Below are positions 23,790 through 37,076 of a stretch of 64,000 nucleotides of DNA, piece after piece. The notes beneath the pieces were generated by a model that was given only the letters and a program-made list of their open reading frames with translations, made no database searches and was not told the DNA's origin. Made by a program: the position numbers and the translations under genes. Origin of the DNA: Edolisoma coerulescens. Lineage: Eukaryota; Chordata; Aves; Passeriformes; Campephagidae. The DNA is taken from the NCBI GenBank assembly GCA_013397115.1, contig VWZW01006289.1:115784-179783 (forward strand), in the 5' to 3' direction. Every line of letters begins with the position of its first letter. Within the stretch, counting starts at the first letter, position 1.

Positions 23790-26700
23790 AAAAGGATGTA
23801 TATTCCAATTTAAAATATGCACAGATCATTCACCGAGGTAGCAACGATTCTTTTTCCCTTCCCCCAAGATAAGAGTGTAAATCACATCTTCTCAACAAGG
23901 CAGGTAGTGAGGATGACAAAATTCTTACATTCCTAAAGTGTTATTGGAGAAAAAATGTCACCTCCATGCATAATTGCATAACTTTACTACCTGTCATTTT
24001 CTATCAATCAAAAAAATGTTATACTTGAATTTGAGGACAAACATGTCTAATAAGATTTTAGATTGACAGCTGAATGGCTGTACTCAACCTTATTTTAACT
24101 TTTTTTTTTGTTGTTGTTCATTGAATCAACATAGAGAGTATTACACCAAAGTTAAGGGAAACAAATACTCAGATATATTAATCCCTCACGCACGCTTTAC
24201 CTCAAAAAAATAGAATTTCTTTCTCCATAGGTTTTGTTACTCAGCTCCCTTCAGTCTCACCAGTGCTGCAGCAGGAGACTAATGTTTCTTCCATTGTATT
24301 TCCAGTACAGCATTGCCAGATTTTGTTTCGATTATCAGAGAAACGTGTTTGGTCATATGTAATCAGCACCAGTGCTCTTGGAACAGCAGAGGCTCCTCCA
24401 GTGGCACCCCACATGTCCCCAAACCCTTGTCTTGGTTCAGAGCTCTAGCTTGATCATCCTTTGAGTGAAACATCTGGTTCCCCACAACAGCCCATGCCCT
24501 GTACCCCAGCATTTACCCTCCCTGGGCCCTTTTCTTCAGGGTGTACAACAGTCTTCACTGCTGCACATTGGGGATTTATTGTCCTTCATCAGTAGTGAGT
24601 AGGGGATGTCACCTGCTCCAGTTTCAGTTTCCCCTGTGTTAGACAGCACCCTCTTTCCTGTCTCTTTGTACTGTGCTGTGTCTCTCTACCACTGCACCTT
24701 TCTTGACTGCCTCCTGAAAATCCCAAGGAACATTTTTCCACCACTTGTTTTCCTCCTTGAAGCTTCTTGTGCTTTACTTTGATATCCTCTCCACATTTCC
24801 TTTTGACTTTTCCAAGGACTTCTCGTCCTTGAATAGGTTACCAAGAACCTGTTTCTCAATTTCAGGCCTTTTTCTTCTTTGTGTTCATTTTCAGTCAGAT
24901 TTGGTTGGACCTAACAACCTGTAAGGCATTAATAATGCTGAATTCTGCTGAATTCTTTCTAAGCCATCACAAGTGCTCCAGAACAGGCTTAAAAAATGAC
25001 ACAGAAGCTACCAGGACCTCTTTAACACAAACACACAAGGAGGCAAAGATAGATGGCCATCTTTTGCATTTTGTTTCAGTTCTGTGTGTGAAACCACAAC
25101 TTCATTTTTCTAAGGTACACCTGGGTAAGGAGTAAAGTTAAAGGGAGGGTAGGAGAGACTGGCTGTTCTTGGAGAAAAAATGTCTTGCTAAAACTTCACA
25201 CAAAGAACATGATTATTTCCCATCAGAGGATCTCAAAGCATTCACATGTTCAACCTTATATTCCACCAGCTCTGCGGGGAGGCCATGATGGCCTTCCCAT
25301 ACTTGTACTGCAAAGCAGCAATGGCCAAAAAGTCACTTGTTTCCATGAACAACTGGGTGAGCAATGATTAGGTTCAGGTGAGAAGCTGGACTCCCCCCTT
25401 CTCCCAGTTGTTCAGCGTGCTGTAATGGACCAGACACTCCGGGGACAGGTACTGCAGACTTTACATGGTTGATCCACTTTGTTTCTCCCTTGCAGAAAAA
25501 AGCAAAGACCAGATGGGAATTTTGTGCCTAGATTACAATAAGTGTTATGAAAACAGGAGGGTTAGAGATTCCCAAAGCTGATCTTTATTTAGCTAATTGA
25601 CACTGCAGAAACATTGATGCTAAGGCAGCCTGGGCTTGAGTGTGAGCAACAGAAGACTTCCTGGAAGGCAAGGTACAAGCTCTTATCCCATGCTCATTGT
25701 AATTAGACACAAACTGGCTCTGCCTCTACTGTGAAAATCACATCCTCGATTGTAGTGGAGGTCCCAGCAATTCCTGGTCTGCTTCTGAAGCAACACAGTG
25801 TATGCTATATGTTGCTCATGGCTTGTGACAAAGCTACAAATGAGGGTCCACAGACTGCTCTTGGTGAAATGTCAATACTGGAGCGCTATTTATCTTCCAA
25901 ATTCTTTAATGCATCCATTCTGAATTCCCAAAATTGTTTGGACTAACTTAATGACAAATGAGCAAGTATTTAAAAGAGCTTTCATATCTGCAAGAATAAC
26001 CAAGGAGGCAGATGTCAAAGTGCTACCAGCCAAAGTCACAATTAAGTGCAAACCACAGTTTCTATAGCAGGCACAATCAATTGCAGGCACAAAACTATGA
26101 CTACAAACCAGTGGTCATTAAAAAAAGAAGACTGAGGCAAGACATTCTGCGCATTCATGTTATTATTTAAATTAACAACAAATAGTAACCTTTTTTGCTT
26201 TGCAGGATCTTTCACATTCAATCTTAAAAATCCCTTACACACCGCAGTGGCCCTGTGTCATAATATTCAGTGAAAGGGAAAATGCTAAGACTCATGGGAA
26301 AGTTTAAAACCAAATTAACTTGTTTAGCCCTGATATCACACATTTTGTTCAAGCCAGATCTTTTCCCAGTGAGGAGAACAGCCTTCTGACAAAATTAGAA
26401 GAGGGTATTTATTTTACTATTTCTTCTCTACTAATGATATTAATGTTTCCAAAATTTTATGATTTGAATTCAAGGTACTGCCATAAAAGTGATCCATGGA
26501 GTGCAGGTTTTCTAGGGTCCCTTTGCTAGTGCAGCAGGTTTACAATGGTGCTGAGGAAGGTCTGCAGGACCACATTTTCCTGAAGGAGCTGTGTCCTGGC
26601 TTGGCCCTCCCGTATGCCTTTCCAAAAGCAATTTCCTGTGTCCCCTGCAAACGGTGACCAGAAATTGTCTTTCTCAAAAGCAAAATGTTAAGGTCTGCGC

Positions 26701-29214
26701 ACACAAGAAACAGACGGTCTTTGTGCAGCCAGAGATGGATGGAAGAGTCTTTGCTTTTTTTTTGGTGACTTATGAAAACGTTTCACCAGCCATTGCTCCA
26801 CCTCTTCATGGAAAATATTAGACTGTGGGATCGTGCCTGCCAGATTTCTCTGCCTGTCAGGTTTCAGGATCAGAAGCACAGTGGCAGAAGCCCAAGAAAT
26901 GCTCACAACAGAGCATACCTGCCTTCTTCTGGTCTCTCTACGGTCTGTCCTCTCACCTCATGAATATCCTGCCAGGGGGATGGGGAAAGGGTAGATGGAG
27001 AGGGTGAGGGAGCAGAAGATGCTGGGGATCAAACAAAGTGCAGGAGGGAGCGGGGAGCTTTTGCCTGCTATGTGACAGACAGATGCAGGCAAGTGAGCCG
27101 CTTTATCCACTGACAGCAACCGGGCTGCATCCTCTGCCTGCACCCGGCACATTTCCTCTGCAAAGCGACGGAGAATTATGGCTGTGCATTTCATCCCCAT
27201 CCATGTTTTCTGTAGTCTGAGGCATGCCAGCTCTCTTTCAGTGCAAACTAGAGCCAGTGCACTCAGGGCTGAGAGCTGAGCTGTGGGCAGGGGTACCATG
27301 ACTGCCCTAGGCAGGTGAACCCCTGAGGCACTCCCACAGCATCACCCTTGCTGCTGCTCAGCTTTATGCCTGCATTCATTGACCAGTTTTTCCCGTCTTC
27401 AATCCATTTCATTGTGATGCTTTGGTAGGAAAGGTTTCTCAGGGTCCCGCTTCTCTATGGTTTGAGTGGGACATCTGCCCCAAATGGGATGGTTTTCAAA
27501 AAATCTTAATTTTAAAAAAATCATACACATGCAATGTTTCTTATTTTGTCCATTACATCATCAGCCCCATCTGTTTTAGTGTTTCATGGGGTTGCTCTGG
27601 AATTGATACTATGGGGCAGAAACTGATGATCCTCCCTCTTTCCTAATGAATCAGCAGAAGGAAAGAGTGAGATGAGCCTTTTCTTTGTGTAGGACTGCTG
27701 CAAATTTTAGGCATGAGTGTTTGTGCTGAAACTCTTCAGCTCCTGTTGAACATTGGTGTGGTGAAGGATGAATACAATCGAAACCTTATGACTCTTAATA
27801 TCAAAATGTTTTAGATACTGCTCTGAGGACCACACCTGAAACAAGGTCTTGCTATGGCCCACATGTCATTACACTGCATTTCTTTCATAATGAGACGCAA
27901 AAATTTCTTTGCCAAGTTATAAGTAGTTTACATAATCCCAGAATGCAACATGGGATGGCTTTCAAAATAAAAATGAATAATAAGATCAGCATTTATTGGT
28001 TTTTTCCTTCTACATTGCCACTGAAAATTCTCATTGGTGTGGCTTTATATGAACAGTTCTCCAGAAGTAAATCATGAGCAAAATTCAAAGCCATCATAAA
28101 TTAAATGTGCTTTTTTCCTGCTTTGGTGTACAAGACTTTCCATTAAGCTAGCCCCATATAATATACCTTGGATGTGTTCAAGAAAGCCCTGTAAATTATA
28201 GTAAGTATTTAAAATGGTAAGTAGACATTGAAAAAGGCCACATTAGGATTAATGAATGAAAGGGTTGATACTGGAAATGCACTTGTAAATAAATAACATG
28301 AAAAGTAAAGATGACACACTGTTAGGTTAGAGTTACAAGTGGGAGTGTGATGATAAATCACACGACTGTTTGTCAGAGCTTCACATGTGGGTACATGTAC
28401 TCCTTAGTCCCTTTCTTCCCCTCCCCCCCGAGCAAAACTTCTCCCTTCCCTTGCCCCACTCACTGTGCCTCTGGGAGAGTGATGGAACTTGTCTGCTTTC
28501 AGCACTGACTTTCGGTGCTAGAGGTGTGCTGGGCTGCCAAATTCTCTACCTGTTAGGAGCAAGGTATGCCTGTCATGGCTTTGGCTGGGCAAGCCCTGCT
28601 CCATCTATTCTGGTAATAAAGATGATGTTTCTGACAGTGAGTGTATGCCAGGTTGCAGCTGAGCCTGGAATCACCGCTGTAGTCCATAGGCGTGTCGGGA
28701 ACTTGGTTGTTTAGCGCTCCTTGGCAACAGGCCATCTTGGGATGGAGCCTGGTAGTGAGAGGCAAGAAGGGGAGAGCTAAGGACGATGTGGAATGTGGTG
28801 CAGGGGATGCAAGGCTTGCAGCAGGTGGAGGAGAAGGCATCTTCCCCTCTCCCACCCCTCCACTAGTCTTGGTCTTAATTTGTTAATTTGACATAGGGCA
28901 GCCGGGATTGTAGCAGCAGTGCCATGATAATGGTCTGAGGTCTTGTCACAGTGGAAAGTTTAATTGAAGCTCTCTGTCTTGGGTTGAAGAAATTCTCAAA
29001 AAATGCACCAAAACTTTCCTCCCAGGCAAGATTTTTCCATGTTTTCATTGCACCAGCCATAAAGGCCATGTATACTCATACAGATATTGGCGTCATCACA
29101 TCTTGTATCTCACCTCATGTCGTCATCTGTGGGAGCAGTTCTGTGCAGCCTGTTCTGGCTCATCGCTGAAATAGCTCACGGGCTGTGATCCAAAAGCATG
29201 GAGCAGAAATGAAA
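23790..29214. other. non-coding stretch, nothing recognised
   Basis: No supported gene. Short features are a T run followed by TTG repeats at 24100-24119 and a G-rich run at about 26974-27010. Several overlapping 60-115-codon frames between 26590 and 28860 lie in slightly more GC-rich sequence but match nothing I know. Confidence 0.5.
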
Positions 29215-29236
29215 GGGGGAGGAGGGAGGGACTGGG
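29215..29236 (+). other. canonical G-quadruplex motif
   Basis: Four G-runs (29215-29219, 29224-29226, 29228-29230, 29234-29236) are separated by loops of 4, 1 and 3 nt, which satisfies G3+N1-7. The short loops predict good stability. There is no linked promoter signal. Confidence 0.65.
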
Positions 29237-32200
29237 AGACCAGGATAAGTGCATCAGTACTTGCAGATCACCTGGGCAAAGGGAAGCATCTGCCTGATGG
29301 CATTAGGGTTTGCATGTCTCAGACAGCATGTGTAAGGTAACTAGGACTTTTGTAGGTGGGATTGAAAAGTCCACGGTAAGGTTACCTCTGCTTAGAAATG
29401 ATATGAAGTGGCTGCATGCAACCAAACTCTGCCTCCTAATGACACAGGGCAAGTCCAAAATATGATGGCCTTAATGGAGCTACTCTGGATGCAGAGCAGT
29501 GCAGGACAGGATCTGGCTGTGGCATGTACACTACATGGGTACACTACCATGATGGGTGGCTACGTTTTTATAACCTGATTTTACTTCTCTCCATAGTATT
29601 CAATTTTATCCACATGGGTCCATTGAGAAAACAAGGTTCTGCTCTCAGTGAAGTGTTTATGGGCCCATACAGCCAAAGGAATACCTTTTATGTGCCTGTG
29701 GCACTTTGAATATCTTTGAATGGGAAGGAATCTTTGTGGGCAAGAATAAATCCACATACTTTTTGGTCTGCCATGCGAGGAAGGGCAGAGCGGCAGTCAG
29801 TGCCACCTAAATCTTTGCCAGACCCCAGGGAAGGATTTAAGTTCAGGTTCCCTATTTGAGTAAGCACTAGGAACAAATGGTAACATAAAGGTTAGTAGAA
29901 GATTATAAATAGGATAATAAATGGAGAAGGAAGGATTATACTACCACATTAGAAATCATTTGAAGGGAAGGTAGAAACTCTCATGCTTTGCCATAATTTT
30001 TGAGTGCCCAGATTGATGGCAATCTATCTGCATTATTTATTATAGAGATATATGTTTTGAAATATTTTTTAAAAGAGCTTTTTTAAATTATTAGAGCTAC
30101 AAATACAGTAGAGCACCAAAACGCTAATAGGCTGAAGTAGAATGTTAATAGTGTAGGTATAAATATTTGCCGTGGATACGTGTCTGAGTATAACCAATAA
30201 GCTGAGAGAGGAAAAGAACACATTTCTCATGTGGCCAGTATTACCTAAGTAATTTGGGTTATATTTTTGAATAGTCCTGATTAACTGTTTTATGAAAAAC
30301 ACTCTGTCAGATAAACTCACATAATTGGTAAAGGGGAAGAAACCACAGTCCATCCGTAGAGTGACTGTGAGCAGAAAGAGGTAAATTAGCCCATCTGCTT
30401 TGAACTCTTCATACAGCTCAATGCAGTTCATAAAACTGAAAGTCAAATAGTGTGTTGTAAAAGGAGGGCTTAGGAGTTGAGATGGTGGAAAGGTAGCTGC
30501 TCTTTATTGATCTCCATAACCAGAGTTTGCAAGCGTCGCTCAGCCTTCAGTTCTGCACTCTGTGACAGAGATACAGTGGCATTTAACCAGCAGATGCAAG
30601 AGGCAAATTATCAACATCTGCCCAAGCTGAGTAGCATCACTTAGCGTTGGCCTAATTGAGCCACTTCCCATGTAAAAAAAAAAAAAAAAATACAGTTTTC
30701 AAATAGAGTAGTATTTTTGCAACCATGCCACTGCAGTTGAGTTACGCAGATGTGATCTGTCATGTCCCCAGCCCCACATCACTTCATAAACAAGAACTTG
30801 TGGAGCTCTATGACTTCCATGTGTTTGGAAGTCAAACCTGTGTTGGAGAAGAAACATCTCCCCTGCCCCTGGATCTGTATCCTTCCTCTTTAGATATATA
30901 TGTAGTTAGAAACTGGAGGATGCAGGCTCTGGGAGTCAGTACACACCCTCTACCAAAGAAAGTGCAACAGCAAAGGGTCCAATGTGTTTTTAACAGGCAA
31001 ACTAATGGGAGGTTTGAACTGCAGCTTCATTGCCAATGTTGTTCATTTTCAGCCACCCAAGGCTAATGTGGATGATGACAACTGTGCTGTGATTGCAACC
31101 CACCCTTCTGTTGTGCAGGTATATGCATGGTGCCCTTTCAAATGAGGTGTCAGCGAGTGTTGCGGCATTGGCAAAGTTGGCATGGGGTGGGCAACCAACA
31201 GCAGCAAATTAGAACAAGCAGAATTGAGATAATGATAACCTAGGAGGAGGGTGCAAGCCATGATCATGATTTTGCCACTGTTCATGATCATGAACAGAAC
31301 ACAAAAGAGCAGAAGTGCCTCTGCTGGTGCCACTGGAGGTAGAGGAAGGTGTGGACAATAGAGGCCTGTGTTTTCATTAATAAACATATCATAATGTCCC
31401 TGCCTGGGAAGGGACTGGAGGAGCAGAAGCCAAATGAGAAGACAATCAAGGGCAGCAACAGGAAGAACTACCACTGCAGCAGAGAGGACACTGAAGATTT
31501 CCAAAGGACAATTTCCAGCAGGTAGACCTCCACACTCATTTTGCTCTTAGTCTGGTTGAGAAATCCTGCAAGGAGGATTTCATTACAACCTGTCACATGT
31601 TTGGGCTGGGCATCCAGACTACTCACTGCTTTCAAAACACACCTGAAATGCAGGGAAGCCCTAGGGAACTGCTGGGTCGCGCTCATGAGAAAGGAGTCTG
31701 ATGAGCAGCCTTGGCTCTTGGGTCTCAGGGCATAGGTGCCTCATGGTGGGGACGATGGCCATCTTTTGCTGCCTCTTTGCCTGAAGTGTTTTGGCAAATG
31801 AAACTTGGAACCTTGGTTGTGCTGGTAACGCTTCAGTGGTGCTGTAAGTCACTAAGCAATCTTCATGAAGTTGAGCTCAGCTCTGTATCTGTGCTTTAGA
31901 AAAGTTTCATTATATTTTCTGGGCTTGATTTTTGGGTTTTTTTTCTTTTTTGAACCTGAGAGCTTTTTACCTGTTTCAGCCACTCTCAGGTTTCAGACTA
32001 TGAGATTAGTTTAGCAATCAGGAAATTACTAGCATCATGCTAATTTTAGGATTGTTCATGCACTGCAAAGTGACTTGCTACACAAGAAAAAACAACACAC
32101 CACATCTGAGCAATATTTGTGCAATATGTCAGACATGTAGCAATATTCTCCGTGATTATCACCCCATACAATTTTCAAAGCAGTGATGAATTGTGACAGA

Positions 32201-34346
32201 TCCTCCTCTGAAATAACCCATCATAGTTTATGAAATCGGCAGAAGTATATCAGCTTACATCAGCTGAAGATCTGGGCTGCGTTTCCAGCTTTCTGCTAAT
32301 ACATTTTTATGACGGAAGCGAGCACCTGAGATGAACTGAGAGTTAACCTCTCTAGGCGCACTTTATATCCTTCTTGTGAGAAACCCTAGATATGTTTCAA
32401 ATTCACTTAAACAAAGATTCAGCCACTGAGTATTGAAAATGAATAACACCTCTGGCAAAGTCCAGCATAAATATGGTAGAAATCTCCCTTATTTGTAGCA
32501 AGGACTAGGGAATCCAGGGGAAGCTACTGATTCTGAATTGTCAAGCAAAGAAAGTTTTAGAAATTACTAAAACAGAAAGCAAACTGTATTTGCTACTTCT
32601 TTTTTAATATAAGCAATTTGGTTTTACCTAGGATACATGTCCAGTATGTGCACAAACATTTAGATATTTATAATTGCAGTGAAATTGTAGTGACATGGTA
32701 TCTATTACAATACCATCAGTGAAGTTTTAAGCTTTACCATGAAAGAACACCATTTTCTGTGTGCAAATGGTGGAGCACGGGGATTAGCAAAGTGTGACTT
32801 AGCACAGTTCTGCTGACTGGCTAAAATGATACATGTCCCTTTTTCTTGTCATTTAGAGGTGAAGAGGAGTTAATTCAGAAAAGGCCAAGTTACTGACACT
32901 TTTAATAATAAAGCAACACTTCAGAATGGTGGTGTGAGATGAACAATTTGTAATGACCAGTCTAACAAAAGGAGAGAGACATGTCATGAGTTTCTCCCTC
33001 TATTAACATGCCTGAGACTGTTCAGTATTTACCATCCTTTAGGAGCTTTCCTAGTAATTTATTTTTATTTATATATGTGTCTTTTTTTTTTTCCCAAATC
33101 CACCAAAAATGCTATTTAAAAAGACCACACAAAGAACTGATCTACCTTACACAAGTGTCTAGTGGGAAACAGTCATGTAAATTTTGATTTACTGAATGCA
33201 CGAAAGAAGGAGGCCACCGCCTAAGAAATGGATGACAGCATCTGAAAGTGGTTCCAGCATTTTAAAAGCAATTATGGGGGGTAGATTTATGCATGAAACC
33301 TGCTCTGTACATTAACTAAATTTGTGGGTTTAATCACTGGAAGGAGAAAACCAGCTATGAAATACTCAAAGTAACAGGTCATTGTAGATATTCCCTTGAG
33401 GACATAATTTGTGTCGGTGTGTGTAGACAGGACTGCGCATATGTGTTGCAGAAGTGACAAAGGAAAAAGTCAGTGAACATCCTCCAAAAGCAAATACAGG
33501 ATAATGCTGGAATATATGGCTTCCTGAATAAAGAAAATAAAGCTGTGGCTATGTGAAGATTTCTTAGTATGGGAATGGCGAAGGAGTAATGCATTCTTCA
33601 CTCCAATGGAAATTAATGGAGCATGCATTCCTCATTCTCAGTCTATTTGAGGCTGCAACAGGGGATATCACATCTGGCAAAACTACTTTGAGTCATGTTA
33701 TACCACTTATAACATCATCTGGACCTTAGGAAACAGCTTTCTGAAAATAAGGAATGCTGTACAGTACCTGACATTAGCCCTGTTGAAAGGTACTGATAAG
33801 TTGCAGAGGCCTAAGAAATTAAGGGCCACATTTGCATGGAATTTCCCTGCACTTTATTACAGTCAATTCCCTGGTTTTGTAATTTTAACTGCCCTTTTCC
33901 TTCAAGCGCTTTCCCCAGGGTGAGTAGGGGGTGCTTGTTTGTGAAAGGGAACCAAATCAGTCAGAAAGGAGAGCATCTGGGACAACAACAACAGAGGAAC
34001 ACTGCGTACCCAGAAACATTACAAAATCTGGTATAAATTGAGAACATTCATTATTAATAGAAATACTATTTTCAAACTATGTCGCACTTTCATCTCTGAG
34101 GGTTTCACACACTGTAGTCCTGATCCTGTGTTTGTATTCCTAACTCCCACAGTTAGCTTGATCAGATTTGATAGAACTAGTGGTGTGGGGAGGATGCACA
34201 CTTTATAAAGCTTTGTGGAATTTGGCTATAGACATAAACATCTTCATAAAAACTTCACTACTGCTGTGATGGAGGCCACTGTACTCTGGAATTTTCCATA
34301 TATTCTGTGATTATCTTGCAGAAGGGGGATGGCAGTGGATAAAGGA
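29237..34346. other. non-coding stretch with homopolymers
   Basis: Includes a 17-bp A run at 30674-30690, a T run at 33082-33092, and two copies of the self-complementary decamer CATGATCATG at 31259-31268 and 31283-31292. A 151-codon minus-strand frame (31049-31504) is Leu-rich but unrecognised. No gene is supported. Confidence 0.5.
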
Positions 34347-34362
34347 TTTTTTTTTTTTTTTT
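34347..34362 (-). repeat. poly(T) tract, 16 bp
   Basis: Uninterrupted T run, equivalent to poly(A) on the minus strand. No retroposon body is recognisable beside it. Confidence 0.85.
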
Positions 34363-34472
34363 CCAAAAGCACCTTAGGAGTCCGGCAGCACTCAGAGAGC
34401 AGAACAGAGCCCTGATCTGTTGGTACCTGTGAGTGAGAGAGGCTCACACACAGCACTGCTTTGCATATAAAT

Positions 34473-34511
34473 GGTTCACATTTACCCCCTTAGGTTCACA
34501 TTTACCCCTTA
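34473..34511 (+). repeat. 20-bp tandem duplication
   Basis: GGTTCACATTTACCCCCTTA is followed at once by the same unit lacking one C. It looks like a recent local duplication, since the two copies differ by a single indel in the C run. Confidence 0.85.
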
Positions 34512-34915
34512 TTCCTGCACTAGAACAAGTGTGAAATGGCAACATTGTGATGTCCAGGAATGCCTGAAACAAAATTAACAGAGACCCGTATTCCAGGAAG
34601 GGTCAGAGCTGTCTGGTGCTCATACTCTGAGCTGATGGGAGACTTGGAAATGCAAAAGGGAGAAGGAAAGTCTGAATGTCTTAAAATCTCCTACTGGAAC
34701 ACATTGGCTATGGACAGGTTTAGTGTTTGTCTTTGAACTAGAATGTGATTCTGTTCCAAAATATCAGATCTGTGCACCCTATGGATGATGACCCTTAAAA
34801 CCAACACCTCTGCCCAAATACAGGTGCCACTTGGCATCATCTGTCAGCTGGTATCAGCTAGCTTAATCATCCCAGAGAGGTGATCATAGACCAATCCAGA
34901 AATTCTTGTATTTTT
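34512..34915. other. non-coding stretch, nothing recognised
   Basis: No open frame of note, repeat family or regulatory signature visible. Confidence 0.5.
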
Positions 34916-34942
34916 GGGGGGAAGGAGGGTGGGTCACAGGGG
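34916..34942 (+). other. canonical G-quadruplex motif
   Basis: G-runs at 34916-34921, 34927-34929, 34931-34933 and 34939-34942 with loops of 5, 1 and 5 nt. It is followed by a short GTGTGTG run. It is isolated in AT-rich sequence and not near an evident promoter. Confidence 0.65.
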
Positions 34943-36134
34943 AGTGTGTGTGAAGGGGAAAAAGGGTTACCAAGTGCTTTGTTCAGGGGTCAGTGAATTA
35001 GTGGCTGAGACAGACAGTTGCACACTCTAGCATGAGGCTTACCATGCAAAGTGAGCTTAGACCCTTATTAAAAATGTACAGGGATGCTCATTTTTGCTAT
35101 AGGATTTTAATGTTTAGATGTTTACAATTATTTCTTTTTTTAACATTTACTTTTTTCCAACATTGGTCATAGGAAGTCCCCAGTGTTCTGTCCTGCACCC
35201 ATGATTATAAAAATATTTAAAATCACAGAAGAGATATACGGCTAGGCAGACACATATTTTGATTTATGTTATACTATGGTTGAGGCACACATTTGAAGGC
35301 AAGGTTTTTGGCTGACAACAGCATCACAATAGCAGTCTTCCAGCCATATATTATTGTGATGACCCCTGAAAATTATCAGGGTTTAATACAAGGCTATAAT
35401 ATAGGGTTTCTGGAAACTCTACATAAGCAATAGACAACATAAAAAGTCATACTACTATTTATGTGCCATCAAATCACATTAGGGGGGATTTGACCACATA
35501 AATAGTAAAATGACTTTTTGGGAATATGGAAATGAAAGAAAAATGTTTCAAATAGAAACCATAATTTACAGAAAAATCACAAATATGCAACCATGTTAAG
35601 AAAGTAGGAAAGTAGGAGGCAAAAAGAGAAAGGAAGACTTCTTGTAATCTTTTCCATATACTGTAAGATTTTATTTTTTTTAACACACACAATCAAAGAT
35701 GCATCCTGTCATGTCATATCATTATTACCTATATTTTTTTGTATTATATTGTGAGTTACGTGGGAGTTGACTGATATCTATGTTGTCAGCTGTTTGCCAG
35801 CTGTTTGCTCCTGGGATGAGTGGGGTGAATGTTAGCTTCTCAGAACCATCAAAATAAACAGCATCATTTCTCTTTGTTCTTTCCCTGCTGCAAAAAATGC
35901 TCTGTGGATAGAAAAACTTCCCAGCCCCAAAATCTCACCCTCTTTTCTTGAATCGCTTATGAGTACATATCAGTATTTATCTGGTTCTCATTGTTTGGTG
36001 ATGCTAATAAAAACTGTAGAGTATGTAATAATAATTGTGGCATCTATGGAATATCAAGATTGCAATGAGCACTGTGAAGACAAATGTGAAATTAAGGGGC
36101 TACTCCAAATAAAAGTCTGTTACCCAAAGAACGT
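34943..36134. other. non-coding stretch, nothing recognised
   Basis: AT-rich with several short T runs. An 85-codon plus-strand frame (35959-36216) overlaps the old repeat that follows and is not recognised as a protein. Confidence 0.5.
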
Positions 36135-36172
36135 AGCTGAAGTCTATGGGATTTTTGACATTGATGCCATCG
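36135..36172. repeat. fragment of an old amniote interspersed repeat
   Basis: The string 'tgaagtctatgggattttt' followed by 'gacattgatgccatcg' resembles the recurring 'gaagtcaatgggagttttgccattgacttcaatgg' motif that I associate with old repeats across bird and reptile genomes. A second partial copy ('gaagtcaatggaactcgtg') occurs at about 36818. I do not name the family because I cannot run a search. The match is short. Confidence 0.35.
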
Positions 36173-36965
36173 TGAAGTGGGTTGGCCTTGGTCCATGCAA
36201 ATTTAGTGGAAGATGAGCTGTGGCACTGCCTCAGGTTGCCTCTGTGGAACAGCATGGTACTGGGCAGCTGCAGGCCCAGCCCATGGCGGGATCACCCATG
36301 TAACCTTCACTCCTCCTCCATGGGAAGGGCGCAGAGCCGACTCAAGCTTGCCTTCGATGACTGGAATGCAGAAACCCAACATATTCAGAAGCAGAATAAA
36401 ATTGTTACAAATACTGGCAATTATTACCCTAAGTTTAGACCTGTAAGTTTTTGGGATGTGAGCATGAAGAAGGAGTTGTTATACTCCCTGTGATCCGGTT
36501 TCTCTGGTGAAGAAATTTCTCTCCTATGGTCCTGATTTGGTCAGTGGTTAACACATGTCCAGCCTCAAACATATAAGCAGTGCTACTGACTTAAAAGTGC
36601 ATTTATCTTATAGCATGTGAATATAACTATTCACTTGCCTAAACTTTACCATGTGCCTAAGTGGTTTGCTGGAGAGATGGTCAATATTCTTACACTATTC
36701 TTAAGGAAAAAAAAAAAAACCAACTTTTATTTTGAGATAGTAAGAAATACTAAATTCTTGGAAGATTAAAGGATTGAGGAGACTTTACATGTCACTGTTG
36801 TGCATACACAGCTCCCTTTGAAGTCAATGGAACTCGTGTGTGCCAAAGGGCAGAGATACAGGGTGGCAGAATTTCATAATATTGTGACTTGGGAGCCAAA
36901 AACATCAGGGGATATGTAGAATGAGTACATGAACTTTTTAAATGCTTGAATGCTTTGAAGTCCTT

Positions 36966-37076
36966 TTTCTTTCTTTTTTTTTTTTCTTTTTTTTTTTTTT
37001 TGTGTTGTTGTGTGCGTGTGCTTTTTGGTTTGTTTTTGGTTGGTTTTGTTTTTGGTTTTTGGGAGGGGTTTTTTTA
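36966..37076 (+). repeat. T-rich then TG/TTTGG-rich low-complexity tract
   Basis: A pyrimidine-pure T/C run (about 36966-37000) passes into TTG/GTG and then TTTTGG repeats. Low complexity keeps a 163-codon Phe/Trp-rich frame open across it (36942-37433). That frame is an artefact of composition, not a gene. An A run of 13 lies shortly upstream at 36707-36719. Confidence 0.8.

Noticed and set aside
31049..31504. 151-codon minus-strand Leu-rich frame, considered as a possible transposase or membrane protein
   Set aside because: No transposase motifs, no terminal inverted repeats and no target duplication seen around it.
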